Positions 1-6,711 of a stretch of DNA of 11,911 nucleotides are shown piece after piece. Below the pieces are notes generated by a model. It made no database searches. It was not told the DNA's origin and worked only from the letters and a program-made list of their open reading frames with translations. The DNA is from Candidatus Brevibacterium intestinigallinarum (GTDB lineage Bacteria > Actinomycetota > Actinomycetes > Actinomycetales > Brevibacteriaceae), in NCBI GenBank assembly GCA_019117325.1, contig DWZY01000334.1, positions 1 through 11,911 on the forward strand. Reading direction: 5' to 3'. Made by a program: the position numbers and the translations under genes. How positions within the stretch are numbered: position 1 is the first letter of the stretch; the number at the start of each line of letters is the position of its first letter.

Positions 1-292
1 CGCGGCCCGATCCCGGGCCCTTCACGAAGACGTCGACCTTCTTGAGGCCGTGCTCCTGAGCGCGGCGCGCGGCGGACTCAGCGGCCATCTGCGCGGCGTA
101 CGGGGTCGACTTGCGCGAGCCCTTGAAGCCCACCTCACCGGACGAGGCCCACGAGAGGACGGCGCCCGACGGGTCCGTGATCGACACGATGGTGTTGTTG
201 AACGTCGACTTGATGTGCGCCTGACCGGCGACGACGTTCTTCTTGACGGTGCGACGCGTCTTGCGTGCAGCGGTGCGTGACTTGGGAGGCAT
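1..292 (-). CDS. rpsK: 30S ribosomal protein S11, 5' part (runs off left edge)
   Basis: S11 is a small-subunit platform protein that contacts the 3' region of 16S rRNA near the Shine-Dalgarno/anti-Shine-Dalgarno helix. Ninety-seven codons are visible from an ATG at 292-290; the C-terminal ~35 residues lie outside the window. A basic N-terminal tail (KSRTAARKTRRTVKKN) is followed by the conserved core with HIKSTFNNTIVSITD around residues 26-40, then GFKGSRKSTPYAAQ at about 55-68, and the visible end reads VKGPGSGR, the start of the S11 C-terminal signature. An AGGA lies about 4 nt before the ATG and an AGGAG slightly further up. It follows rpsM by 33 nt in the same direction, the usual alpha-operon order (rpsM-rpsK-rpsD-rpoA), so rpsD and rpoA are expected beyond the left edge. 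Confidence 0.97.
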   Translation of the reverse strand, partial: MPPKSRTAARKTRRTVKKNVVAGQAHIKSTFNNTIVSITDPSGAVLSWASSGEVGFKGSRKSTPYAAQMAAESAARRAQEHGLKKVDVFVKGPGSGR

Positions 293-325
293 ATTCCTGG
301 AAACTCCTGATCGATCCTGTGCGGA

Positions 326-694
326 TTACTTCTTCTTGCCGGCCACGGTGCGCTTGGGGCCCTTGCGGGTGCGCGCATTCGTCTTCGTGCGCTGCCCGCG
401 CACGGGAAGGCCGCGGCGGTGGCGGAGGCCCTCGTAGGATCCGATCTCCACCTTGCGGCGGATGTCGGCGGCGACTTCGCGGCGGAGATCGCCCTCGACC
501 TTGAAGGTGCCTTCGATGTAATCGCGGAGCTGGACGAGCTCGGCGTCGGTCAGGTCTTTCACGCGGGTCGACGGGTTGATGCCCGTCTCCGTCAGGGTCT
601 GGCTCGCACGCGTGCGGCCCACACCGTAGATGTATGTCAGGGCGACAACAACCCGCTTCTCACGGGGGATGTCGACTCCGGCAAGACGTGCCAT
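326..694 (-). CDS. rpsM: 30S ribosomal protein S13
   Basis: S13 sits in the head of the 30S subunit, contacts the P-site tRNA through its C-terminal tail and forms an inter-subunit bridge with L5. The 122-residue protein has full family length. It opens with MARLAGVDIPREKRV, carries the helical TYIYGVGRTRASQTL segment at about residues 20-34, and has GSYEGLRHRRGLPVRGQRT at about 87-105 followed by a lysine/arginine-rich tail ending KKK. An AAGGAAG motif precedes the ATG by about 6 nt. The stop is TAA, whereas most genes here use TGA. An unusually long 205-nt gap separates it from rpmJ upstream, so it may have its own leader or promoter. Confidence 0.98.
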   Translation of the reverse strand: MARLAGVDIPREKRVVVALTYIYGVGRTRASQTLTETGINPSTRVKDLTDAELVQLRDYIEGTFKVEGDLRREVAADIRRKVEIGSYEGLRHRRGLPVRGQRTKTNARTRKGPKRTVAGKKK

Positions 695-899
695 CTGTTC
701 TTCCTTCTGATTGTTCCGGAGGTGCTGGTGCAGTCCTGGTCCTGCGGTGTGTCCGCGGGTCCCCGGCCTCCGACCGAGGGTGTCGTCCCGCTCCGGGCGA
801 TCCTCACGGATCGTGCGGGGCGGGGGGCGAGGTCTGCGTGGGTGTGCGGCTCACGGACGCGCTGCGTTCGTGACACCAGATCTGTCCGAAGCGGGACGA
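695..899. other. 205-nt non-coding gap between rpmJ and rpsM
   Basis: No open frame here looks like a protein on either strand. On the minus strand it forms the leader of rpsM. It contains a perfect 6-bp stem with a 4-nt loop (798-803 with 808-813), and a distant 10-bp inverted repeat (TCGTCCCGCT at 783-792 with AGCGGGACGA at 890-899) that could close a larger fold of about 115 nt. I see no convincing -10/-35 pair. The length is unusual for an otherwise tightly packed cluster, so a leader, processing site or attenuator is plausible; this is inference. Confidence 0.4.
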
Positions 900-1013
900 T
901 CAGCCCTGACGCTGCTTGTGGCGCGGGTTCTCGCAGATCACCATGACACGGCTGTGTCGACGGATGACCTTGCACTTCTCGCAGATCGGCTTGACGCTGG
1001 GCTTCACCTTCAT
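900..1013 (-). CDS. rpmJ: 50S ribosomal protein L36 (37 aa)
   Basis: L36 is the smallest protein of the large subunit and helps organise 23S rRNA near the peptidyl-transferase base. I translated this short frame directly: ATG at 1013-1011, TGA at 902-900, 37 residues starting MKVKPSVKPICEKCKVIRR and ending RHKQRQG. It is the zinc-ribbon (C+) form: Cys11, Cys14, Cys27 and His32 are present in the expected CxxC...C....H arrangement. An AAGGA lies about 6 nt before the start. It lies 78 nt downstream of infA, with a strong hairpin in between. Family length is 37-38 residues, so the gene is complete. Confidence 0.97.
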   Translation of the reverse strand: MKVKPSVKPICEKCKVIRRHSRVMVICENPRHKQRQG

Positions 1014-1038
1014 AGCTGTTCCTTCTTCCACCGCGAAG

Positions 1039-1058
1039 GCCCCGGGCTCACCCGGGGC
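1039..1058 (-). terminator. GC-rich hairpin between infA and rpmJ
   Basis: GCCCCGGG (1039-1046) and CCCGGGGC (1051-1058) form a perfect 8-bp stem with a 4-nt loop, 33 nt after the infA stop and 25 nt before the rpmJ start. No T-run follows on the minus strand, so if it stops transcription it is a U-less actinobacterial type, or it acts as a partial attenuator or an mRNA-processing/stability element that sets the infA to ribosomal protein ratio. Confidence 0.45.
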
Positions 1059-1091
1059 TGCGCCTGCGAAATCGTCGAAGCGATCTTCTGC

Positions 1092-1313
1092 TTACTTGTA
1101 CCGGTAGACGATGCGTCCGCGTGACAGGTCGTAGGGAGAGAGCTCCACGACGACGCGGTCCTCCGGCAGGATGCGGATGTAGTGCTGTCGCATCTTGCCC
1201 GAGATGTGAGCGAGAACCTTGTGGCCGTTGGTCAGCTCGACCCTGAATGAAGCGTTGGGGAGCGCCTCGACGACAGTCCCCTCGATCTCGATGACCCCTT
1301 CTTTCTTGGCCAT
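1092..1313 (-). CDS. infA: Translation initiation factor IF-1
   Basis: IF-1 binds the 30S A site during initiation and works with IF-2 and IF-3. The protein is a single S1/OB-fold domain of 73 residues, exactly the usual length, starting MAKKEGVIEIEGTVVEALPN and ending LSRGRIVYRYK. It contains the family's FRVELTNGHKVLAHISGKMR and IRILPEDRVVVELSPYDL stretches. I chose the ATG at 1313-1311 although the frame stays open upstream to about 1502, because family homology starts exactly there and a GAGGGTGAG Shine-Dalgarno-like stretch lies just before it. It begins the infA-rpmJ-rpsM-rpsK group. The gene immediately upstream is divergent (calpain-like, plus strand) rather than the usual map. Confidence 0.98.
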   Translation of the reverse strand: MAKKEGVIEIEGTVVEALPNASFRVELTNGHKVLAHISGKMRQHYIRILPEDRVVVELSPYDLSRGRIVYRYK

Positions 1314-1578
1314 GTGTGCTCTCACCCTCGATTTCCCGCGGCCGTGCCGCGTGTCATTCGTTCGTTGCGGGGCCAGTGCCCCTCGTCGACCGGTGGCCCG
1401 CCGTCCACTCCCCCTGCATCCGTCGCAACGCGTGATCTGGGTATACTTCCCGCAGATCGTCCCGCGAACGGCGCGCACAGAGGTCCCGTGGTGACAGGCC
1501 AAGAGAACACTCTACAGCACTGCGCGCGCATACGCGACATCGCCTCATCCGCGCAAGACGGACACGCCGGAGGTCCCC
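1314..1578. promoter_or_regulatory. Divergent promoter region between infA and the calpain-like gene
   Basis: This 265-nt stretch carries no gene and must hold the start signals for the infA group (leftward) and the calpain-like gene (rightward). TATACT at 1442-1447 is a good plus-strand -10 match, with no clear -35. On the minus strand TATACC (1445-1440) has TTCGCG (1468-1463) 17 nt upstream, a poor -35. An inverted repeat GATCTG (1434-1439) / CAGATC (1453-1458) brackets these -10 candidates and could be a regulator site. Promoter assignment is tentative; the sequence signals are visible but weak. Confidence 0.35.
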
Positions 1579-2655
1579 GTGGTGCTCTCCCGGATCGCTC
1601 CCCTGGCCCGGCTCATCCTCCCGGATCTGCTCGACCCGCGCGCACACCGCGCTGACCGCGCTGCCGCAGCCAGGATCCTGGACCGGTCCCAGTCGACGCC
1701 GGTCTCCGCCCTGCCCCTGCACCGCGCTCTGCCCGAGGCCGTGGCCCGCCTGCTGGAGCCCGCGCCCGGTCCGTTGCTCCTGGACCGCCTCGTGGACTCG
1801 GGTGCCCTTCCTCCCGCTGCGGTCTCGCATCTGCTGGACAGCGCCCCGGGGCTGGAGCCGCTGCCGCGCGGTCCCCGCCGATTCGTGACCGCACCGCACA
1901 GCGACCGGAGCGCCCGCCGCACAGGACGCGTGAGGCAGGGCCGGCTGGGCGACTGCTGGCTCATCGCGGTGCTCGCTGCCTGCGAGTCCGTGACGCCCGG
2001 CTTCCTCGCACGTCTCATCCGGCTCGTCGCCCAGACGGATCTCATCGAGGTCGCCCTCCATGCTCCCCGACTCACAGTGCCGGCTCTGCGGCGCCTCCCC
2101 CTGCTGCCGGTCCGCCGGCGCAGCGTCCTGCTGAGCACCCGCGTGCCGACCGGTCACCGAGCGGGCGACAGCCGTCTGCGGCCCGCACCCGTGTCCCTCG
2201 TGGAGAAGGCCGCGGTCGTCGCGTGGGCGTCCGGCTCGTACCGCAGGCTCCAGAACGACTTCGCCGGCATCGGCCTGCTGCTGGTGACGGGCCGCTGGTG
2301 TCCGGCCCGCCCGGTCCCCCGGTCCCCCGAGGCCGTGGGCACCTGGCTCGACGCGGGCCGGCCGGTCGTCCTCTCGACTCTGGCGCGGCCTGGGGGCTCG
2401 TTCGAACTCCAGCGCGAGGACGGCGCGGGCACGATCGCGGTCATGGACGCGCACGTGTATGTCGCGCAGCGGGTCCTGCGATGCGATGAGGACGGCCGGC
2501 CGGGGGCGGACCGCCCGCGTCGGCTGCACGTGCGCAATCCGGTGGGCGGACCGGAGTCCCGGACCCGACGGAGGACGGATCTCTACCTGTCCGCGCAGCA
2601 GATGCGGCGGGTCTTCATCAGTGCGAACGTGGGCCCCGTCCTCGCGGACCTCTGA
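1579..2655 (+). CDS. Calpain-like cysteine protease (peptidase family C2)
   Basis: Predicted papain-fold cysteine protease of the calpain family, 358 aa. Visible evidence is the active-site block RQGRLGDCWLIAVLAA at about residues 119-134, matching the calpain Q-G-x-L-G-D-C-W pattern (oxyanion Gln120, nucleophile Cys126); SLVEKAAVVAWASGSYRRL at about 206-224, matching the conserved calpain LLEKAYAKL-GSYEAL segment; DAHVYVA with candidate His292; and HVRNPVG with candidate Asn320. Cys-His and His-Asn spacings (166 and 28 residues) are close to those of animal calpain cores (about 157 and 24). The last ~20 residues resemble the domain end. Residues 1-100 are Leu/Pro/Arg-rich and unrecognised. 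I see no signal peptide, membrane segment or EF-hand. Start is GTG at 1579 (a second GTG follows at 1582) behind GGAGG. It is the only plus-strand gene here, divergent from infA and convergent with the META gene. Substrate and regulation are unknown. Confidence 0.85.
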   Translation: MVLSRIAPLARLILPDLLDPRAHRADRAAAARILDRSQSTPVSALPLHRALPEAVARLLEPAPGPLLLDRLVDSGALPPAAVSHLLDSAPGLEPLPRGPRRFVTAPHSDRSARRTGRVRQGRLGDCWLIAVLAACESVTPGFLARLIRLVAQTDLIEVALHAPRLTVPALRRLPLLPVRRRSVLLSTRVPTGHRAGDSRLRPAPVSLVEKAAVVAWASGSYRRLQNDFAGIGLLLVTGRWCPARPVPRSPEAVGTWLDAGRPVVLSTLARPGGSFELQREDGAGTIAVMDAHVYVAQRVLRCDEDGRPGADRPRRLHVRNPVGGPESRTRRRTDLYLSAQQMRRVFISANVGPVLADL

Positions 2656-2656
2656 C

Positions 2657-2677
2657 GGTCCGTGCACCTGACGGACC
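2657..2677. terminator. Small stem-loop after the calpain-like gene
   Basis: GGTCCGT (2657-2663) and ACGGACC (2671-2677) form a 7-bp perfect stem with a 7-nt loop, directly after the calpain-like stop codon. A second 6-bp stem (2683-2688 with 2702-2707) follows. Both lie in the 69-nt gap between two convergent genes, so a bidirectional terminator is plausible. No T-run is present. Confidence 0.35.
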
Positions 2678-2724
2678 ACGTCCCGGTCGGTCGGCGCCCC
2701 TGACCGGTTGCACCCGTGCCCGAG

Positions 2725-3078
2725 TCAGTCCTCGCTCGCGCGCGTGAGGACTCCGATCTCCTCGCCGTTGTGGTCGAACACGTGCAGGCGGTCACCGTCG
2801 AGACGGACGGAGGCCGCTCCGCGCAGCCACGTGTCGACGCCGATGCAGGCCTTGAGCGTGCTGGGACCCCGCGTGAGCGTCGCGGTCTGTCCGTCCGGCT
2901 CATACGCGCCGCCCACTCCGTTGCATCCGTCGGACCCGTTCAGCGATCCCTGCCCGGGATTCGCGAATGGCCGCGACTGCCCCTCCTCCACCAGGGGACC
3001 GAAGAAGAGGAATGCGTTCGCGGGATCCTCCGCGACCCAGCGTCCCTCGAACGGCTGCGACCCTGTCTGCTCTGCCAT
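2725..3078 (-). CDS. Small META/HslJ-like domain protein
   Basis: A 117-residue protein that resembles the META domain (Pfam META, as in heat-inducible HslJ). The match is the opening FEGRWVAED (about 10-18), the hallmark GSDGCNGVGGAYEPDG at about 48-63, a second cysteine at 78 after the threonine/glycine-rich strand, and the closing DGDRLHVFDHNGEEIGVL at about 94-111. Cys52 and Cys78 are at the positions where many META domains have paired or conserved cysteines. No signal peptide or lipobox is present, whereas many family members are exported, so this one looks cytoplasmic. Start is ATG at 3078-3076 with GGAGGAG 7-9 nt upstream. It follows map on the same strand after overlapping hairpins and faces the calpain-like gene tail to tail. 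The biochemical role of META domains is poorly defined. Confidence 0.8.
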   Translation of the reverse strand: MAEQTGSQPFEGRWVAEDPANAFLFFGPLVEEGQSRPFANPGQGSLNGSDGCNGVGGAYEPDGQTATLTRGPSTLKACIGVDTWLRGAASVRLDGDRLHVFDHNGEEIGVLTRASED

Positions 3079-3102
3079 GTGCGCGCTCCTCCTCGTCGTC
3101 CT

Positions 3103-3127
3103 GGCGCTCCCGGGTACGGGAAGCGCC
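3103..3127 (-). other. Hairpin upstream of META gene, overlapping the map terminator
   Basis: GGCGCTCCCG (3103-3112) pairs with CGGGA and GCGCC (3117-3121 and 3123-3127) around a 4-nt loop, with one bulged A at 3122, giving a 10-bp stem. Its upstream arm shares bases 3122-3127 with the left arm of the 3122-3156 hairpin, so the two cannot form fully at once. It ends 25 nt before the META start codon. Confidence 0.45.
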
Positions 3128-3156
3128 CTCCCACGGTACCGCTGTGGGAGGGCGCT
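3122..3156 (-). terminator. Probable terminator after map
   Basis: AGCGCCCTCCCAC (3122-3134) and GTGGGAGGGCGCT (3144-3156) form a perfect 13-bp stem with a 9-nt loop, 21 nt after the map stop codon. The minus strand has no long T-run after it (only GCTTCCC-type sequence). Position and strength suggest the end of the secY-adk-map transcript, possibly leaky into the META gene. Confidence 0.65.
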
Positions 3157-3177
3157 CAGGACGATTGCGACGGTCGG

Positions 3178-4002
3178 TCAGTCGAGAGGGACCGGGGTGA
3201 CCCCGTACGGCGCGAGTCGCTCCGCACCGCCGTCGGTCGCTGTCAGCACCCAGATGCCGCCTGCGTGGCGGGCCACGGAGTGCTCCCAGTGCGAGGCCCG
3301 CGATCCGTCCTCAGTCACGACCGTCCAGTCGTCCTCGAGCGTGCGCGTCGCGATGTCGCCGCCCACCAGCATGGGCTCGATGCAGAGGCACATGCCGGGA
3401 CGCAGCTTGGGGCCCCTCCGCTTCGCGTCGTAGTTGAGGACCTCCGGGTCCATGTGCATCTGCGTGCCGATGCCGTGGCCCGTGAAGTCCTCGATGAGGC
3501 CCAGGTCCGGGGCGAGCTCCTGCGCGCGCGCCTCGATCGCGGTGCCGATGTCCCCGACCTTCCGCCCGGTCGCCATCGCGGCGATGCCGGCCCACATGAT
3601 CTCCTCCGTCACCGTGGAGATCCGGACGTGGGCGGGGTCGGCCTGCTCCTCGCCGCCCACGAAGACGGTGAGGGCGGAGTCGCCGTGGAACCCGTCGACG
3701 ATCGCGCCGCCGTCGATCGACACCATGTCGCCGGGCTCCAGCACCCGGTCCCCGGGGATGCCGTGGACGACGACCTCGTTGACGGACACGCACAGTGTCG
3801 CCGGGTACCCGTGGTAGCCCAGGAAGTTCGAGCGCGCGCCCGCCTCCTCGATGACCCGGGCACCGGCAGCGTCGACGTCCGCGGTGGTCGCGCCCGGCAC
3901 GCACGCGGCACGGGCCGCCTCGAGGGCGGCCCGTGTGATCAGTCCGGCACGACGCATCGTGCGGATCTGATCATCCGACTTGAGTTCGACGGATCCCAGC
4001 AT
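3178..4002 (-). CDS. map: Methionine aminopeptidase, type I
   Basis: Removes the initiator methionine from nascent proteins; a cytoplasmic dinuclear metallopeptidase of the pita-bread fold (family M24A). At 274 aa it has normal length for the type I form and lacks an N-terminal zinc-finger extension. The five metal ligands are visible: Asp97 (VSIDGGAI), Asp108 (GFHGDSA), His176 (FTGHGIG), Glu209 (CIEPM) and Glu240 (HWEHSVA), plus the substrate-binding His80 (VVVHGIPG). Start is ATG at 4002-4000, sharing one base with the adk stop (TGATG). There is no obvious Shine-Dalgarno sequence, so translation is probably coupled to adk. The family normally starts like this one, just ahead of the LKSDDQIRTMRRAG helix. 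In many actinobacteria infA follows directly; here two accessory genes intervene. Confidence 0.97.
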   Translation of the reverse strand: MLGSVELKSDDQIRTMRRAGLITRAALEAARAACVPGATTADVDAAGARVIEEAGARSNFLGYHGYPATLCVSVNEVVVHGIPGDRVLEPGDMVSIDGGAIVDGFHGDSALTVFVGGEEQADPAHVRISTVTEEIMWAGIAAMATGRKVGDIGTAIEARAQELAPDLGLIEDFTGHGIGTQMHMDPEVLNYDAKRRGPKLRPGMCLCIEPMLVGGDIATRTLEDDWTVVTEDGSRASHWEHSVARHAGGIWVLTATDGGAERLAPYGVTPVPLD

Positions 4003-4571
4003 CAGGCGCCGATCGCCTGCCGGATGCGCTCGGTGACGGTCTCGACATCGCCCAGTCCGTCGACCCGGCGCAGCAGGCCGCGCTGGTCGTAGACGTCCGT
4101 GAGCGGCTGCGTCTGCTCCGCGTACACGTCCAGGCGGTGACGGATGACGTCCTCGGTGTCGTCGGAGCGTCCCTGCAGCGAGGCGCGCGCCAGCAGGCGT
4201 CCCACGACCTCGTCGACATCCGCCGTCAATTCGACGACGTGGTCCAGCGCCGCACCGCGCTCCTGGAGCATCGAGTCGAGCTCCGCGACCTGTGCGCGGG
4301 TGCGGGGGTAGCCGTCCAGCAGGAAGCCGTTGACAGCGTCCTCCTGGGACAGGCGGTCCGCCACCATCGAGTTCGTGACCTCGTCTGGCACGTACTCGCC
4401 TGCGTCCATGTAGCGCTTGGCGGTGCGACCCAGCTCCGTCTCGCCCTTGACGTTCGCACGGAAGATGTCACCCGTGGAGATCGCGGGCACGCCCAGCGCC
4501 TCGCTCAGGCGCGCGGCCTGCGTTCCCTTGCCCGCTCCGGGCGGGCCGATGAGGATGATGCGAGTGGTCAT
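4002..4571 (-). CDS. adk: Adenylate kinase, short-LID form
   Basis: Catalyses ATP + AMP to 2 ADP and balances the adenylate pool. The 189-aa protein has the P-loop GPPGAGKGT at residues 9-17, the AMP-binding STGDIFR at 32-38 (Arg38), and FLLDGYPRTRAQ at 83-94 (Arg90). The LID region at about 128-140 (ARASLQGRSDDTE) is a short loop with no four-cysteine zinc site. The short-LID form is usual for actinobacteria and explains the 189-residue length against about 214 in E. coli. Arg129, Arg135 and Arg146 are candidates for ATP phosphate contacts. Start is ATG with AAAGGA about 5 nt upstream. It follows secY after 106 nt and overlaps map by one base. Confidence 0.97.
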   Translation of the reverse strand: MTTRIILIGPPGAGKGTQAARLSEALGVPAISTGDIFRANVKGETELGRTAKRYMDAGEYVPDEVTNSMVADRLSQEDAVNGFLLDGYPRTRAQVAELDSMLQERGAALDHVVELTADVDEVVGRLLARASLQGRSDDTEDVIRHRLDVYAEQTQPLTDVYDQRGLLRRVDGLGDVETVTERIRQAIGA

Positions 4572-4632
4572 GAGGTTCCTTTCCTCTGTCTGCCGTGACC
4601 GTGGTGCGACCCACGACCGCGATGCGGTTCCC

Positions 4633-4650
4633 GCACCGGCGCGCCGGTGC
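4633..4650. repeat. 18-bp perfect palindrome between secY and adk
   Basis: GCACCGGCG (4633-4641) is followed directly by its exact reverse complement CGCCGGTGC (4642-4650). It lies 28 nt after the secY stop, in the 106-nt secY-adk gap. In RNA it would form a hairpin with a small loop and could be a weak attenuator or processing site; in DNA it could be a protein-binding site. Nothing else is recognisable in this gap except the adk ribosome-binding site. Confidence 0.45.
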
Positions 4651-4677
4651 AGATGCGGATGTCGCCGCGGGTGCGGC

Positions 4678-5979
<1,302 letters not shown>

Positions 5980-6104
5980 TCGTCCTCCTCATACACTGAC
6001 GCCGGTCCGACGGGCGGTGCTCCAGTCGCGCGCAAGGCCCCGACAGCCGGGGTCGCAGCGCACCGACGGCAGGCAGGGCCACAGTTGGGATCGACGACGA
6101 AACG

Positions 6105-6126
6105 ACAATATTCCTCGAGCACTCTA
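6105..6126 (-). promoter_or_regulatory. Candidate promoter for secY-adk-map
   Basis: On the minus strand two TANNNT-type -10 hexamers occur: TATTGT (6110-6105) and TAGAGT (6126-6121). They lie in an AT-rich island within a GC-rich gap, downstream of the rplO hairpin and about 125-145 nt before the secY start. No good TTGACA-like -35 is present at 16-18 nt for either. A short CCCCG/CGGGG stem (6038-6042 with 6048-6052) lies in the resulting leader. This is inference from position and base composition. Confidence 0.35.
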
Positions 6127-6183
6127 CCAGGGCCCCGGGGAGCCACCGAATCATGTGAAGGCGGGCCAGAGTGCGCCAACAGC

Positions 6184-6237
6184 CAGTACGCCCGTGGGGC
6201 GGTGATCGCACATGATCACCGCCCCACGGGCGTACTG
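6184..6237 (-). terminator. Strong hairpin terminator after rplO
   Basis: Bases 6184-6207 and 6214-6237 are perfect reverse complements over 24 bp, separated by a 6-nt loop (GCACAT). The stem starts 17 nt after the rplO stop codon. It is the longest perfect hairpin in the window. There is no T-run on either side, as in many actinobacterial U-less terminators. It probably ends or strongly attenuates the spc ribosomal transcript before secY, and may also stabilise the mRNA 3' end. Confidence 0.75.
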
Positions 6238-6254
6238 AGTTGCAGATCTGTCGA

Positions 6255-6710
6255 TCAGGCGGTCGTGACCGACCCTCCCGCTGCGACGATCTTCTGCTCG
6301 GCCGAGCCGGAGACCTTGTCCGCCGTGATGTTGATCGCGACGGTGATCTCCCCGCTGCCCAGCACCTTGACGGGCTGGTTGGCGCGGACGGCGCCCTTCG
6401 CCACGAGGTCGGCGACGGTGACGTCGCCGCCCTCCGGGAAGAGGGCCGACAGCTTGTCGAGGTTGATGACCTGGAAGGTCACCTTGTTGGGGTTCTTGAA
6501 GCCGCGGAGCTTGGGCAGACGCATGTGCAGCGGCGTCTGTCCGCCCTCGAACCCGTGCGGCACCTGGTAACGGGCCTTCGTGCCCTTGGTGCCGCGGCCT
6601 GCGGTCTTGCCGCCCTTGCCGCCCTCACCACGACCCACGCGGGTCTTGGGGGTGTTCGAACCGGGTGCAGGACGCAGGTGGTGCAGCTTGAGTGCGTGCT
6701 CTTCTGCCAT
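6255..6710 (-). CDS. rplO: 50S ribosomal protein L15
   Basis: L15 is a core 50S protein whose extended N-terminal arm threads into 23S rRNA, a late step of subunit assembly. The 151-aa protein has the typical glycine/basic arm (TRVGRGEGGKGGKTAGRGTKG at about 23-43), then GFEGGQTPLHMRLPKLRGF (53-71), and the globular C-terminal domain with NQPVKVLGSGEITVAINI (111-128) and a closing AEQKIVAAGGSV. The start ATG lies one base past the rpmD stop, implying coupled translation. It is the last gene before the 24-bp hairpin and so probably ends the spc transcript. Confidence 0.97.
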   Translation of the reverse strand: MAEEHALKLHHLRPAPGSNTPKTRVGRGEGGKGGKTAGRGTKGTKARYQVPHGFEGGQTPLHMRLPKLRGFKNPNKVTFQVINLDKLSALFPEGGDVTVADLVAKGAVRANQPVKVLGSGEITVAINITADKVSGSAEQKIVAAGGSVTTA

Positions 6711-6711
6711 A

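Noticed and set aside
877..884. Octamer CAGATCTG at 877-884, repeated at 6243-6250, both shortly after stop codons (rpmJ and rplO)
   Set aside because: Two copies of an 8-mer in 12 kb could be chance, and the distances to the stops differ. No conserved context supports a site.
419..946. 175-codon plus-strand frame crossing the rpsM-rpmJ gap
   Set aside because: Mostly antisense to rpsM; composition and lack of motifs mark it as a shadow, so the gap is treated as non-coding.
1092..1502. Longer 136-residue version of IF-1 starting at 1502
   Set aside because: IF-1 is 73 residues in the family; the extra 63 residues show no conservation, and the ATG at 1313 has a suitable upstream site.
1354..2679. 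441-codon open frame on the minus strand opposite the calpain-like gene
   Set aside because: Translated product is low-complexity Arg/Gly/Ser-rich, with no motif. The plus-strand frame carries the conserved calpain blocks.
2716..4092. 458-codon plus-strand frame opposite map and the META gene
   Set aside because: Antisense to map, which has all metal ligands; the product is a His/Asp/Arg-rich shadow.
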